Below are positions 36,119-46,525 of a stretch of 64,000 bases of DNA, one piece after another. Under the pieces are notes generated by a model. The model did not search any database. It was not told the origin of the DNA and was given only the letters and a program-made list of their open reading frames with translations. Source of the stretch: Salinimonas iocasae (GTDB lineage Bacteria; Pseudomonadota; Gammaproteobacteria; Enterobacterales; Alteromonadaceae); contig NZ_CP039852.1 in assembly GCF_006228385.1 (NCBI RefSeq), positions 2,744,001 to 2,808,000 on the forward strand, written 5' to 3'. The stretch's first letter is position 1. Every line of letters begins with the position of its first letter. The position numbers and the translations under genes are program-made.

Positions 36119-37234
36119 ATGAGTAGATTTCGCCAGCAAGATAATTTGTTAGGTCAGGCTAACAGCTTTCTGGAAGTGCTTGAGCAGATTTCACAAATTG
36201 CACCGCTGAACAAACCGGTTTTAATTATTGGTGAACGAGGCACTGGTAAGGAGCTTGTGGCGGCACGTCTGCACTTCCTGTCGCAGCGCTGGGACCAAAA
36301 CTATGTAAAGCTGAATTGTGCAGCGCTTAATGAGAACCTGTTAGAAAGTGAACTGTTCGGGTATGAGGCGGGTGCATTTACCGGCGCAGCCAAGCGTCGT
36401 GAAGGACGTTTTGAAATTGCTCACAACGGCACGCTGTTTCTTGATGAGCTGGCTAATACATCCGGCCTGGTTCAGGAAAAGCTTCTACGGGTCATTGAGT
36501 ACGGTGAGTTTGAGCGGGTTGGCGGTAGTAAAACAGTAAAAACCGATGTCCGTCTGGTCGCCGCTACCAATGAAGACCTCCCCTCTTTAGCCGACGCTGG
36601 TGAATTCAGAGCCGATTTGCTGGACCGCCTGGCGTTTGATGTTATCACGATTCCGCCTTTAAGAGAGCGCCCCGAAGATATCCTTATGCTTGCTGAGCAC
36701 TTTGCTATTAATATGGCGCGCGAAATGGAAATGGAGCTTTTCAGCGGGTTCACCGAGAAGGCGCGTCGTACTCTGCTTGATTATGACTGGCCGGGCAATA
36801 TTCGTGAGCTTAAAAATGTTGTTGAGCGTGCGGTTTACAGATGTAACAACCCGCACCTGCCTGTTCACGAAATCATTCTCGACCCTTTTGCGTCAGCATA
36901 CCGCCCTAAAGGCCGGGTAAAAACACAAGATCGTATCAGCACATCAACAGCTACCACGCAGAGCGCGGCGCCTGAACATCCAGCGGAAAATACCGAATCA
37001 CTCCCCCAGCAACCCGTTGGTAATGCACTGCCAGCGAATGAGCCGGAATACCCTATCGACCTTAAAGAGCGCTCATCAGAGTATGAAATAGAAATGATCA
37101 AGCAGGCATTAGCCGACAGTCAGTTCAATCAAAAGAAAACCGCTGAAAAGCTCAGTCTTACTTATCACCAATTACGAGGTTATCTAAAGAAATACAATCT
37201 GTTAGACTCTTCTCAAGAAAGCCTCGAAGCTTAG
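36119..37234 (+). CDS. pspF: Psp operon activator PspF
   Basis: A sigma-54 enhancer-binding protein of 371 residues, lacking a receiver domain. Walker A GERGTGKE (38-45), sigma-54-contacting loop GAFTGA (85-90), Walker B region GTLFLDELAN, and a C-terminal Fis-type HTH (KKTAEKLSLTYHQLRGYLKKY). A variable Ser/Thr/Pro/Glu-rich linker at about 275-315 makes it longer than the E. coli protein. PspA holds it inactive through the AAA+ domain. It is divergent from pspA; its stop touches the sapA frame. Confidence 0.95.
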   Translation: MSRFRQQDNLLGQANSFLEVLEQISQIAPLNKPVLIIGERGTGKELVAARLHFLSQRWDQNYVKLNCAALNENLLESELFGYEAGAFTGAAKRREGRFEIAHNGTLFLDELANTSGLVQEKLLRVIEYGEFERVGGSKTVKTDVRLVAATNEDLPSLADAGEFRADLLDRLAFDVITIPPLRERPEDILMLAEHFAINMAREMEMELFSGFTEKARRTLLDYDWPGNIRELKNVVERAVYRCNNPHLPVHEIILDPFASAYRPKGRVKTQDRISTSTATTQSAAPEHPAENTESLPQQPVGNALPANEPEYPIDLKERSSEYEIEMIKQALADSQFNQKKTAEKLSLTYHQLRGYLKKYNLLDSSQESLEA

Positions 37235-37245
37235 TGACCTTTACA

Positions 37246-38865
37246 ATGACGCGCACCGCACCGCTTCTGCTATGCCTGTTGACGCTGACTGCTATCAGCG
37301 CATGCAGTAAAAAAGACACGGATAAATTTTATCAATCCGGTATCTTATATTGCTCTGAAAGTGCGCCAGTCAACTTCAATCCGCAACTGGATACCTCAGC
37401 AACAACGTCCGATGCCACCGCACATCAGCTTTATGATCGTTTGCTTGATTTTGATGCCGAAACCGGACGCATCGTACCCAGTCTTGCCAGCAGCTGGCGC
37501 GTATCTGAAGACGGACTGACCTATACATTTCAGCTGCGAAAAGAGGTCGCTTTTCACAGCACATCTTATTTCACACCCAGCCGAACATTTAACGCCGACG
37601 ATGTACTTTTTAGTATTAATCGCTGGCGGCAGCCTGGCCACCCTTTCCATGACATTTCAGGCGGGCGCTACCCTTATTTTGAAAGCCTGGGGATTGCTCA
37701 GAACATACAGACGGTAAAGCGAATCAACGGTTACCGGGTAGAAATCATTTTGAAGGAGCGGGACAGCTCATTTCTGGCCAATCTGGCCACCGATTTTTCT
37801 GTTATTCTTTCCAAAGAGTACGCTGATACGCTGGTGAACCGCTCAAAGCCGGAGCGCATTGATCACTACCCTATCGGTACAGGCCCTTACAAATTCGAAA
37901 GTTACCGTAAAGATCATTACATTCGCTATCGGGCCCATGAGGCCTACTGGCAGGATAAAGACTCCACTGACCGGCTTATTTACGATATTACGCCAAAAAG
38001 CTCACTTCGTCTGGCTAAGCTGATGACGGGTGAATGTGATGCGATTGCCTTTCCGGCGCAGACCGAGCTGGATATTATCCGCAATCGTCCGGATCTAGAA
38101 CTTGCTGAAAAGCCCGGTCTGAACGTCGGCTTTTGGGCATTTAACACTCAGCGGCCACCGTTTGATAATCCTGATTTTCGCCAGGCACTGGCACACGCAA
38201 TCGATAAAAACACACTGCTTGAAGCTGTCTACTTCGACAGCGCATCCAGAGCAAAAAGCCTGTTGCCGGTAGCCAGTTGGGCCTATCAGAATGATGCTGA
38301 AGATACCGCGTACAACCCGGTTTTGGCTAAGCGGTTGCTGGACAAAGCAGGTATAGAACCAGGTTTCACCATGACAATATGGGCGATGCCTATCGAGCGT
38401 GCGTACAACCCCAACGCAGCTAAAATGGCTGAGCTTATCCAGCGGTATCTCAGTGATGTGGGTATTAACGTCAACATTGTCACTTACGACTGGACCACCT
38501 TTCGCCGTCATTTGCGCGAGGGCTTACATGATTCGGTATTGATAGGCTGGTCAGCCGACAACGGTGATCCGGACAACTTCTATCGCCCGCTGCTAAGTTG
38601 TGGTGCTATCCCATCAGGTACGAACCGGGCAATGTGGTGCAATGAACGTTATGATGAGTTGCTCAATCGGGCGCTTGAGACCGAAGACCTGGCAAAACGT
38701 AAGGCTATTTATATGCAGGTGAACGCGCTGCTAAACAAAGAATTACCTATTGTACCGATCGCACACGCGTTTCGTTATCAGGCTTACCGTAAAGAGCTTA
38801 AGGGTATGCAGATAAACCCCTACGGCAGCATACGATTTGGCGGAGTAACCAAAGAACTGCCATGA
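37246..38865 (+). CDS. sapA: SapA-type peptide ABC transporter binding protein
   Basis: A protein of 539 residues. Lipoprotein-type signal peptide with LTAISAC, so Cys20 is the probable lipidation site (E. coli SapA is instead a soluble periplasmic protein). The rest is a DppA/OppA-type family-5 solute-binding protein (SBP_bac_5) with VLFSINRWRQPGHPF and IGTGPYKFESY segments. The Sap system is linked to antimicrobial peptide resistance and, in enteric bacteria, potassium or putrescine handling. I chose ATG 37246; a GTG at 37234 overlapping the pspF stop is the alternative. Confidence 0.9.
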   Translation: MTRTAPLLLCLLTLTAISACSKKDTDKFYQSGILYCSESAPVNFNPQLDTSATTSDATAHQLYDRLLDFDAETGRIVPSLASSWRVSEDGLTYTFQLRKEVAFHSTSYFTPSRTFNADDVLFSINRWRQPGHPFHDISGGRYPYFESLGIAQNIQTVKRINGYRVEIILKERDSSFLANLATDFSVILSKEYADTLVNRSKPERIDHYPIGTGPYKFESYRKDHYIRYRAHEAYWQDKDSTDRLIYDITPKSSLRLAKLMTGECDAIAFPAQTELDIIRNRPDLELAEKPGLNVGFWAFNTQRPPFDNPDFRQALAHAIDKNTLLEAVYFDSASRAKSLLPVASWAYQNDAEDTAYNPVLAKRLLDKAGIEPGFTMTIWAMPIERAYNPNAAKMAELIQRYLSDVGINVNIVTYDWTTFRRHLREGLHDSVLIGWSADNGDPDNFYRPLLSCGAIPSGTNRAMWCNERYDELLNRALETEDLAKRKAIYMQVNALLNKELPIVPIAHAFRYQAYRKELKGMQINPYGSIRFGGVTKELP

Positions 38866-39890
38866 GAATATTAGGTCGCTTCGGTATACTTTTTTCGTTG
38901 ACGCTCTTGGTTCTGGCGATACTTTCATTTGCCCTAGCGTACCTGTTTCCGGGCGATGTGCTGACCAACCTGACCGGCATCGTTCCTCAGAACGATGCCC
39001 ATCGCGAACTACTTATTCAAAAGCACCGGCTGGATGAGGCTTACTTTTTCCAGTTCGTTCACTACCTGACAGAAATGTTGCAGGGCAACTGGGGGTACAG
39101 CTTCGCTTCAGGGTTGTCGCTAAAAGAAGAGATTGGCCTGGCATTGCCGGCTACCATTGAGCTGGCATTTTACGCGATGTTTATCGCCATTGTTATCGGC
39201 TTACCAGTAGGATGCTATGCCGGGCTGAAAAGCTATACGGCGGCCGACTACTCGATAAATTCCGTTTCAATGGTGGGGTACTCTTTTCCGGTCTTCTGGC
39301 TTGCGCTGTTATTTATACTTTTATTCAGCCTTGAGTTGAACATTGCGCCACTTTCGGGCCGGATAAGCCTGCTTTTTGATGTGCCCGACAAAACCGGATT
39401 CATATTAATTGATATCCTGTTGGCTGAGAATATTGATACCAGCCTGGCACTCAGAGATGCATTTCATCATTTATTATTGCCAACCCTCGCTTTGAGCGTT
39501 ATTTCTACCGCTTCGATGATACGTATGACGCGTCGCTCGGTTATTGATGTGCTCAACCGGCCCTATATTACCGCTGCACGCTCCAGAGGACTTTCGCGCT
39601 GGCAAACCTTCTCGCGCCATATATTAAGAAATGCCCTGCTACCTGTATTGCCGTTACTGGCCATTCAGATAACGTCACTTATCACCAACGCAATGATTGT
39701 AGAAACCTTGTTTTCTTGGCCTGGCATCGGTAACTGGCTTATTCAGGCAATTTATCAGCGCGACTACCCCGCATTACGGGTTGGTATGCTAGCAGTCGCA
39801 ACTGTTGTTATTATGCTGACAATCACGATTGATTTGTTTAACCGTTTAATCGACCCAAGCAGGGACAAGTACGAACGTGCCACAGTTTAG
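38862..39890 (+). CDS. sapB: SapB-type ABC transporter permease
   Basis: A DppB-family permease of 342 residues with about six membrane segments. An N-terminal helix is followed by a periplasmic loop and the inner-membrane signature region, including the EAA-type loop AARSRGLSRWQTFSRHILRNALLPVL. Its ATG overlaps the sapA stop as ATGA. It forms the channel with SapC. Confidence 0.93.
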   Translation: MRILGRFGILFSLTLLVLAILSFALAYLFPGDVLTNLTGIVPQNDAHRELLIQKHRLDEAYFFQFVHYLTEMLQGNWGYSFASGLSLKEEIGLALPATIELAFYAMFIAIVIGLPVGCYAGLKSYTAADYSINSVSMVGYSFPVFWLALLFILLFSLELNIAPLSGRISLLFDVPDKTGFILIDILLAENIDTSLALRDAFHHLLLPTLALSVISTASMIRMTRRSVIDVLNRPYITAARSRGLSRWQTFSRHILRNALLPVLPLLAIQITSLITNAMIVETLFSWPGIGNWLIQAIYQRDYPALRVGMLAVATVVIMLTITIDLFNRLIDPSRDKYERATV

Positions 39891-40770
39891 TCTCTACGAA
39901 GAAGAGTATCATCCCTCCCCGCTGCAGCGAACATGGCGGGAATTTACTTCCAGCCACATCGCGGTGCTGGGGTTATTCGTGCTTGCTATTTTTTTGATCT
40001 TTGCGCTTTTCGCGCCGCTAATAGCGCCCTACAATCCGGTAGAACAGAATATCGACTCCCTCCTTATACCGCCGAGCTGGGAAACTAACGGCACTATATC
40101 TCACCTGTTCGGGACAGATGCGCTGGGACGAGATGTTTTCTCTCGAATTGTATACGGCTGCCGGGTTACCTTCGGTAGCAGTATATTGCTGGTGATTATT
40201 GCCATGCTGGTTGGTGTATCTATCGGTACATTCGCCGGAATGATGAGTGGCGTTAGATCCAGTGTAGTCAACCATTTACTTGATGCGCTGATGGCCATTC
40301 CGACCTTGTTGATTGCCATTATTATCGTTGCCATTCTGGGTACCGGTCTGGTTAACAGTATGTGGGCCATTACGCTGGCACTGATTCCCCAGTTTATACA
40401 TTACACCCGCTCTTTTGTGCGCAGTGAAATGAAGAAGGAATACGTATTAGCCTCAAAACTTGATGGGGCGAACGCATGGCAGCTGTTCAGACATTCTATT
40501 TTGCCAAATATGATTGAAATGCTGGTTGTTCAGGGCTCTCTGGCACTGTCTATCGCAGTCATTGATGTATCAGCGCTGGGCTTTTTAAATCTCGGGGCAC
40601 AGCCTCCGCTCCCGGAATTAGGAGCCATTCTTGCTGACGGGTTGGATGTGGCTTACCTTGCCCCCTGGAATGTCGGATTGCCCGGGCTGTCAATATTTCT
40701 TATGGTGCTGGCTATAAACATTGTAGGTGATGGCTTGCGTTCAGCACTCAGAAAAAGGGTCAGTCACTAA
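39877..40770 (+). CDS. sapC: SapC-type ABC transporter permease
   Basis: A DppC-family permease of 297 residues. First membrane helix at about 31-50, then the FGTDALGRDVFSRIVYG segment typical of the family and an EAA loop around ASKLDGANAWQLFRHSILPNM. It starts with GTG at 39877, overlapping sapB by 14 bases, with AGGGA upstream. Confidence 0.93.
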   Translation: MPQFSLYEEEYHPSPLQRTWREFTSSHIAVLGLFVLAIFLIFALFAPLIAPYNPVEQNIDSLLIPPSWETNGTISHLFGTDALGRDVFSRIVYGCRVTFGSSILLVIIAMLVGVSIGTFAGMMSGVRSSVVNHLLDALMAIPTLLIAIIIVAILGTGLVNSMWAITLALIPQFIHYTRSFVRSEMKKEYVLASKLDGANAWQLFRHSILPNMIEMLVVQGSLALSIAVIDVSALGFLNLGAQPPLPELGAILADGLDVAYLAPWNVGLPGLSIFLMVLAINIVGDGLRSALRKRVSH

Positions 40771-41765
40771 TGCCGATGCTCGATATTAAAAATCTGACAC
40801 TGGAAATTGAAACCGGTGGTACCCGGGTCAAAGCTCTGGACAAGGTTAATCTAACTATCAACAGTGGTGAAATCCGCGCACTGGTAGGCGAATCAGGTTC
40901 GGGGAAGAGCCTGATTGTTTCCGCCATCTCTGGCGCATTACCGCAAAAATTTCACCTGACGGCTGATCGCATGAGCTGGAAAGGGAAAAGCCTGTTAAGT
41001 ATGCCCACCGAGGAGCGCAGGCAGCTCATGCGCCGGGATATCGCAGTGGTATTTCAGAACCCGGGGAGTGCTCTTGATCCGTCAGCCACTCTGGGCGAGC
41101 AGTTAGAAGAGAGTATTCCCGATGAACTGGTAGAGGGAAAATGGTTCTGGCAGCGCCGTCAGTCGCGACGCAAATCTGCCATATCCACCGTGCACAAGGT
41201 TGGGATAAAGCATCACCGCCATTACCTAAGTGCCTACCCTCATCAGATACCCACTGATATCAGTCAGAAGTTTATGTTGGCCATGGCGCTGATTTCGCAA
41301 CCAAAGTTGCTGATTGCCGATGATCCTACGCGGGGCATGGAAACAACCACCAAAACCCAGGTACTCAAATTACTGACACGGCTGAATCAGACAAAATCGC
41401 TGTCTATTTTATTTATTAGCCATGACCTTCTGGCAATCTCCAGTATGTGTCATTCCATGACTGTACTTTACTGCGGACAGACCGTTGAATCTGGCAGGAT
41501 GAAGATGCTTAGAAAGCGACCGCTGCATCCTTATACCAAAGCATTGTTAGACAGCGCGCCCAGCTTTCAGAATGATTTGCCTCCCAAAAGTCTGCTTCCG
41601 ACGCTGGATGGCACCATTCCCTCGCTAAAGCACGTTCCTATCGGATGCCGTCTTGGACCAAGGTGCCCGCGTGCACAGCGTGACTGTGTTATAACGCCGG
41701 CAGTCAGACGGATCCACGATCACACTTACAGTTGTCACTTCCCGCTGCATATGGAAAAACTATGA
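40770..41765 (+). CDS. sapD: SapD-type ABC transporter ATPase
   Basis: An ABC ATPase of 331 residues. Walker A GESGSGKS at about 40-47, Q-loop VVFQNPGSALDP, Walker B LLIADDPTRGME, and the C-terminal oligopeptide-transporter extension with a Cys cluster (CRLGPRCPRAQRDC) of the Opp/Dpp type, which can hold a metal centre. The signature motif is degenerate (DISQKFMLAMAL instead of LSGGQ), as in E. coli SapD. The start overlaps the sapC stop as TAATG. Confidence 0.93.
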   Translation: MPMLDIKNLTLEIETGGTRVKALDKVNLTINSGEIRALVGESGSGKSLIVSAISGALPQKFHLTADRMSWKGKSLLSMPTEERRQLMRRDIAVVFQNPGSALDPSATLGEQLEESIPDELVEGKWFWQRRQSRRKSAISTVHKVGIKHHRHYLSAYPHQIPTDISQKFMLAMALISQPKLLIADDPTRGMETTTKTQVLKLLTRLNQTKSLSILFISHDLLAISSMCHSMTVLYCGQTVESGRMKMLRKRPLHPYTKALLDSAPSFQNDLPPKSLLPTLDGTIPSLKHVPIGCRLGPRCPRAQRDCVITPAVRRIHDHTYSCHFPLHMEKL

Positions 41766-42568
41766 ACCAGTTAATGCATGTCAACAAACTGGTGTTCAGG
41801 CATGACCAGAATAAGCGCTGGTTAAAAAAGCCAGAGATATTTCAGCTGGGGCCTATCGACTTAACGGTCAATAAGGGCGAAACCATCGCTATTATTGGGG
41901 AAAACCGTGCCGGGAAGTCGCTACTTGCAAAGATGCTGGTTGGGGCGGTAGCTGCCGATGAGGGTGAGATTTCACTAAGTAGCGTAAGATACAATGCGGC
42001 AAAACGGCGTTCTACACGTTCATACAATGCCAGCAATGATATCCGGATGATCTTTCAGCACAGCACAGAAGCTATGAACCCGGGTATCACCGTGGGAATG
42101 ATTCTGGATGAGCCCTTGCGTTTGAACACGCGGATGACGGAAAAAGAGCGCCGCGCCAGAATCGAAGAAACACTTATCAAAGTTGGCTTGTTGCGCGACC
42201 ACGTGTATTTCTACCGGCATATGCTCTCTGATGGTCAGCAACAACGTGTGGCCCTGGCCCGTGCGTTGGTGCTTCAGCCTAAAATACTGGTTGCTGACGA
42301 ACCGTTTGCCGCACTGGACCCTTCCATCCGCTCACAAACTGTTAATCAGATTCTTACTTTGCAAAGAGAACTGGGGTTATCGTTTATCTTTATTACCCAC
42401 AATCTCGGTGTCGTCAGACATATTGCAGACAGAGTGATTGTGATGAAGAATGGCCGCATCGTAGAGTCAGGGAAAACCGAGACCATCTTCAGATGGCCTC
42501 AGCATAGTATGACTAAAAAGCTGATACTGGCGTATCAGTCACTGGTTCCTCAGCAAAAAATTACCTAG
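41762..42568 (+). CDS. sapF: SapF-type ABC transporter ATPase
   Basis: An ABC ATPase of 268 residues. Walker [10 protein letters not shown]-loop [13 protein letters not shown], signature [16 protein letters not shown], Walker [14 protein letters not shown], and the H-loop FIFITHNLG. It has the better preserved signature motif of the SapD/SapF pair. The ATG at 41762 overlaps the sapD stop as ATGA. Its last 4 bases overlap convergent oadB. Confidence 0.93.
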   Translation: MNQLMHVNKLVFRHDQNKRWLKKPEIFQLGPIDLTVNKGETIAIIGENRAGKSLLAKMLVGAVAADEGEISLSSVRYNAAKRRSTRSYNASNDIRMIFQHSTEAMNPGITVGMILDEPLRLNTRMTEKERRARIEETLIKVGLLRDHVYFYRHMLSDGQQQRVALARALVLQPKILVADEPFAALDPSIRSQTVNQILTLQRELGLSFIFITHNLGVVRHIADRVIVMKNGRIVESGKTETIFRWPQHSMTKKLILAYQSLVPQQKIT

Positions 42569-43695
42569 CCTACCAGCGCCAGTAATACACCAGCAGCAAC
42601 TGCTGAGCCTAACACTCCGGCAACATTCGGGCCCATGGCGTGCATCAGCAGGAAGTTATGCGGGTTTGCCTGCAATCCTACCTTATTTACAACACGCGCT
42701 GCCATCGGCACCGCCGAGACGCCAGCAGCACCAATCAGCGGGTTAATGGTTCCTCCAGACAACCGACTCATTAATTTCGCCATTAACACGCCTGTGGCAG
42801 TACCAATGGCAAACGCCACTGCACCAAGTCCAAGGATCCCCAGCGTTTCTACTGTAAGAAACTTTTCTGCTGAGAGCTTTGAGCCCACTGCCAGCCCCAG
42901 GAAGATTGTCGTGGTATTGATAAGTTCGTTCTGAGTTGTCTTACTCAGCCGCTCTACCACGCCGCACTCTTTCATCAGGTTACCAAAGCAGAACATACCT
43001 ACCAGCGGTGTCGCCGAAGGCAAAAACAGGATGGTCAGCATTAGCACGGCCAAAGGGAAGATAATCTTTTCCCGCTGAGAGACCGGTCTGAGTTGCGCCA
43101 TTTTTATCTGCCGCTCTTCTTTGGTTGTGAGTGCCTTCATAATCGGCGGCTGGATAATCGGCACCAGTGCCATATAAGAATACGCAGCTACTGCAATCGC
43201 GCCCAACAAATCTGGTGACAGGCGGGAAGCCAGAAAGATTGCGGTAGGTCCATCCGCGCCACCGATGATTGCAATAGCGCTCGCATCCTTCAGACTGAAC
43301 TCAAAACCGGGAACCATGTTAAGCGCAATAGCGCCAAACAATGTGGCAAATATCCCAAACTGTGCGGCCGCCCCTAACAGTAACATGCGGGGATTGGCGA
43401 TAAGCGCACCAAAGTCAGTCATTGCTCCCACGCCCATAAAGATGAGAAGCGGGAACACACCGGTCTCAATACCTACCTCATAAATGTAGTAAAGCAGACC
43501 ACCGGGCTCAGAAAAGCCTGCCAGAGGGATGTTTGTCAGCAGTGCCCCAAAGCCTATCGGGATTAGCAAAAGCGGCTCGAACTTTTTTACAATTGCCAGA
43601 TACAATAATAAAAGTCCGACTCCCATCATAATCAGCTGCTGATAATGAAAGTGGGCTAGCGCTGTGCTGTCCCACAAAATACTGAATTTTTCCAT
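42565..43695 (-). CDS. oadB: Oxaloacetate decarboxylase beta subunit (sodium pump)
   Basis: An integral membrane protein of 376 residues with about nine hydrophobic segments. It decarboxylates carboxybiotin and couples this to Na+ export. Conserved family segments include [17 protein letters not shown] (with the Asp essential in the family) and [23 protein letters not shown]. Last gene of oadGAB. Confidence 0.95.
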   Translation of the reverse strand: MEKFSILWDSTALAHFHYQQLIMMGVGLLLLYLAIVKKFEPLLLIPIGFGALLTNIPLAGFSEPGGLLYYIYEVGIETGVFPLLIFMGVGAMTDFGALIANPRMLLLGAAAQFGIFATLFGAIALNMVPGFEFSLKDASAIAIIGGADGPTAIFLASRLSPDLLGAIAVAAYSYMALVPIIQPPIMKALTTKEERQIKMAQLRPVSQREKIIFPLAVLMLTILFLPSATPLVGMFCFGNLMKECGVVERLSKTTQNELINTTTIFLGLAVGSKLSAEKFLTVETLGILGLGAVAFAIGTATGVLMAKLMSRLSGGTINPLIGAAGVSAVPMAARVVNKVGLQANPHNFLLMHAMGPNVAGVLGSAVAAGVLLALVG

Positions 43696-43700
43696 GGTAC

Positions 43701-45515
43701 CTACAGCTCGATTAAGGGTTGACCACTGGAAACTGCATCGCCTTCTTTAGCCAGCACCCGGCTCACCGTGCCATCAAACGCACTGCGAATTTCTGTTTCC
43801 ATTTTCATTGCTTCAAGAATCATTACCACGTCGCCATCGGCAATTTCATCCCCTTCTGAAACCAGCACTTTAAATACATTACCAGACAATGGCGATTCAA
43901 TAGCCTGTCCGCCCGCTGAAGCCTTTGGTGTGTCTTTTTCCTCAGTGTCAGCTTGTGATTTCGCTTTGGCAGGCTGAACATCTGTCAGCTCACCTGAGGC
44001 GGCCACTTCAACATGGTAAACCTTTCCATCAACGGAGACATCATAGCTGGCCGGGCCACCTTGCGAAGGTGCTGCGTTTGTTGTTTCAGCAGAAGACTGA
44101 GCTTTGCTCTGCTGCGATTTGCCCTCTGCGGAGGGCGCAGGCTCAAAGGCATCCGGATTGCCGCGGTTTTGCAAAAACTTAAGACCGATTTGAGGAAACA
44201 GTGCGTAGGTAAGCACATCGTCTACCTTAGCATCCGCAAGTGTGAAAGACTTTGCGTTGGAAAGCTCCTCAAGCTCGCTGGTAAGGCTCTCCATTTCAGG
44301 CTTCAGGTTGTCTGCAGGCCGGCAAGTCACCGGCTCGTCACCATCTAATACGCGCTGCTGCAGCTTCTCATTAACCGCCGCTGCCGTTGCGCCGTATTCT
44401 CCGCGCAAAACACCTGCGGTCTCTTTCGTGATGCTTTTGTATCTCTCACCGGTCAGGACATTCAATACCGATTGCGTACCAACTATTTGAGACGTTGGCG
44501 TTACCAGAGGGATGAAACCAAGGTCTTCTCTGACCCGGGGAATTTCTTTGAGCACTTCATCAAACTTATCTTGCGCCCCCTGCTCTTTAAGCTGGTTTTC
44601 CATGTTGGTCAACATACCACCGGGAACCTGCGCCAGCAGAATGCGCGCATCTACACCTTTCAGACTACCTTCAAACTGCGCATATTTTTTTCTGACATCT
44701 CTGAAGTAGCTGGCAATGTTTTCCAGCTCTGGCAGGGATAAGCCAGTATCGCGCTCAGTGCCCTCGACTGCAGATACGATGGTTTCAGTTGCAGTATGCC
44801 CGTAAGTCATACTCATTGAAGATATAGCCGTATCGAGCATATCAATACCGGCATCTATAGCCTTCTGATACGTCGCGGTAGACAAGCCTGTAGTGGCATG
44901 ACATTGCATAGCAATGGGTACATCCACTGTCTCTTTCAGACCTTTAATCAGCTTTTCACACTCATACGGGTTTAAAAGTCCGGCCATGTCCTTAATACAG
45001 ATGGAGTCGACCCCCATATTTTGCAGGTCTTTTGCCATATTCAGCCAGGTATCGAGGGTGTGGACCGGACTGACTGTATAGGCAATCGTGCCCTGGGCGT
45101 GCGCGGCACAGTCAATAGCGGACTTTACTGCCGTTTCCAGATTTCTGACATCATTCATCGCGTCAAAAATTCTGAAAACATCAACACCGTTTTGATGCGC
45201 ACGTTCAACGAATTTTTTTACTACATCGTCAGCATAGTGACGGTACCCAAGCAGATTCTGTCCTCTTAACAGCATTTGCTGGCGGGTTTTGGGCATCGCT
45301 TTTTTTAACGCGCGAATGCGTTCCCACGGATCTTCACCCAAATAGCGGATGCAGGCATCGAACGTAGCACCGCCCCAGGACTCTACAGACCAGAAGCCCG
45401 CATTATCCAGCTCTTCAGCGATAGGTAACATGTCATCCAGACGCATACGGGTTGCAAGTAGCGACTGGTGGGCATCTCTCAAAACCAGTTCAGTTAGTGC
45501 CAATGGTTTGCTCAT
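43701..45515 (-). CDS. oadA: Oxaloacetate decarboxylase alpha subunit
   Basis: A protein of 604 residues. N-terminal carboxyltransferase TIM barrel (about 5-270) starting [20 protein letters not shown], followed by the conserved carboxylase domain. A Pro/Ala/Ser/Thr-rich linker at about 470-520 precedes the biotinyl domain with EAMKMETEI; biotin goes on the lysine near residue 568. Transfers the carboxyl group of oxaloacetate to biotin, giving pyruvate. Its ATG overlaps the oadG stop as ATGA. Confidence 0.96.
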   Translation of the reverse strand: MSKPLALTELVLRDAHQSLLATRMRLDDMLPIAEELDNAGFWSVESWGGATFDACIRYLGEDPWERIRALKKAMPKTRQQMLLRGQNLLGYRHYADDVVKKFVERAHQNGVDVFRIFDAMNDVRNLETAVKSAIDCAAHAQGTIAYTVSPVHTLDTWLNMAKDLQNMGVDSICIKDMAGLLNPYECEKLIKGLKETVDVPIAMQCHATTGLSTATYQKAIDAGIDMLDTAISSMSMTYGHTATETIVSAVEGTERDTGLSLPELENIASYFRDVRKKYAQFEGSLKGVDARILLAQVPGGMLTNMENQLKEQGAQDKFDEVLKEIPRVREDLGFIPLVTPTSQIVGTQSVLNVLTGERYKSITKETAGVLRGEYGATAAAVNEKLQQRVLDGDEPVTCRPADNLKPEMESLTSELEELSNAKSFTLADAKVDDVLTYALFPQIGLKFLQNRGNPDAFEPAPSAEGKSQQSKAQSSAETTNAAPSQGGPASYDVSVDGKVYHVEVAASGELTDVQPAKAKSQADTEEKDTPKASAGGQAIESPLSGNVFKVLVSEGDEIADGDVVMILEAMKMETEIRSAFDGTVSRVLAKEGDAVSSGQPLIEL

Positions 45516-45796
45516 GCGTTCTCCTGCTGTTTTGTTTTTGCCTGTCGGTGTTGATGAATTGCCCCACTGATAGCAGCGATTGTTTGGGGAGTGACTTCTT
45601 GTGATGAATGACGCCCGGCGGACTTTCTGGCTGAACCCGCAGCCACAGGTTCCGGCGCCCCCGGAAATCGACGACAGGTAACTTCAATAAGTTTTATTCC
45701 GCCTATCAAAAGTGCCAGAAACGCGAATACGAATCCCATTCCTACCAGCATCAGGGTCCCAGCTTCGTTCAACTGTCCTGCTATTTCAGAATTCAT
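45512..45796 (-). CDS. oadG: Oxaloacetate decarboxylase gamma subunit
   Basis: A protein of 94 residues. One membrane helix at about 14-38 ([24 protein letters not shown]) and a short hydrophilic tail. It assembles the complex and in other systems binds Zn2+ at the C-terminus. It is the first gene of oadGAB. Confidence 0.92.
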   Translation of the reverse strand: MNSEIAGQLNEAGTLMLVGMGFVFAFLALLIGGIKLIEVTCRRFPGAPEPVAAGSARKSAGRHSSQEVTPQTIAAISGAIHQHRQAKTKQQENA

Positions 45797-46196
45797 TGGT
45801 GTCTCAATTTGTAAACGTGGGAATTAAGTATCATGAATATACATAAATAACAAATGAGCATGCGTACAAAATACATAAATATGCAGCATTTATTCAGCAT
45901 TATGTGTCTATTTGCGGCTATATGTCGTGCGGGTCACTGGTCATTCATTGCAAAAGCTTATGATCAATAATTATATTTATCATCACTAATATAAATACTA
46001 CAGTAACCAGCCAGATGACTGTGTCCTATCTGCTGACTCATCGCCTTAAGATAAGAAACGATACGACTCTTACGATGGGATCAGTCGCCGGACTGTTCAG
46101 ACTGTCATAGATCAGAAGAGGAAAAGTAGTTTGGTATGAGGAGAACTAGAAATAGAACGCAAACAAAAAAGCCCACCGTAAGGTGGGCTTTCAATA
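45797..46196. other. Intergenic region with the oadGAB promoter and tRNA terminator
   Basis: 400 bases without a gene. It must contain the oadGAB promoter. The part at 45830-45910 is AT-rich with several ATGAATA/ATTCAG-like fragments but no convincing operator. A terminator for the tRNA operon lies at 46168-46191. Confidence 0.6.
46168..46191 (-). terminator. Terminator of the tRNA-Ser/Arg operon
   Basis: AAGCCCACC and GGTGGGCTT pair around GTAA, with an A-run on the plus strand giving a U-tract on the minus transcript, just after the last tRNA-Arg. Confidence 0.88.
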
Positions 46197-46273
46197 TGGC
46201 GCGTGTGGAAGGATTCGAACCTCCGACCGCCTGGTTCGTAGCCAGGTACTCTATCCAGCTGAGCTACACACGC
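46197..46273 (-). tRNA. tRNA-Arg (ACG anticodon), copy 2
   Basis: 77 bases with encoded CCA. Acceptor GCGTGTG pairs with CACACGC; the anticodon loop CTACGAA gives ACG (read as ICG after deamination). Identical to the copy upstream. Confidence 0.96.
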
Positions 46274-46319
46274 GTAAAACGTAAACTTATGAGAACTCAT
46301 AAGGCGACAAATTGTTAAG

Positions 46320-46396
46320 TGGCGCGTGTGGAAGGATTCGAACCTCCGACCGCCTGGTTCGTAGCCAGGTACTCTATCCAGCTGAGCTACACACGC
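46320..46396 (-). tRNA. tRNA-Arg (ACG anticodon), copy 1
   Basis: 77 bases, identical to the following copy. The 46-base spacer between the two contains a hairpin CTTATGAG-AA-CTCATAAG (46286-46303), a plausible RNase processing signal of the tricistronic precursor. Confidence 0.96.
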
Positions 46397-46434
46397 GCAA
46401 TAAAATGGTGTTGGTTGTCGCCGCCAACAAAATA

Positions 46435-46525
46435 TGGCGGAGAGGGAGGGATTCGAACCCTCGATACGCGTAATGCGTATGGTTCCTTAGCAGGGAACTG
46501 GTTTCAGCCACTCACCCACCTCTCC
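46435..46525 (-). tRNA. tRNA-Ser (GCT anticodon)
   Basis: 91 bases with encoded CCA and the long variable arm of class II tRNA (CATACGCATTACGCGTATC). The anticodon loop CTGCTAA gives GCT. First tRNA of the Ser-Arg-Arg operon, matching the csrA-serV-argV order of enteric bacteria. Confidence 0.95.

Noticed and set aside
45830..45910. ARG-box-like sequences upstream of oadGAB
   Set aside because: ATGAATA and ATTCAG fragments occur, but no pair keeps the TGAAT-N4-ATTCA spacing with a good second half; the region is just AT-rich.
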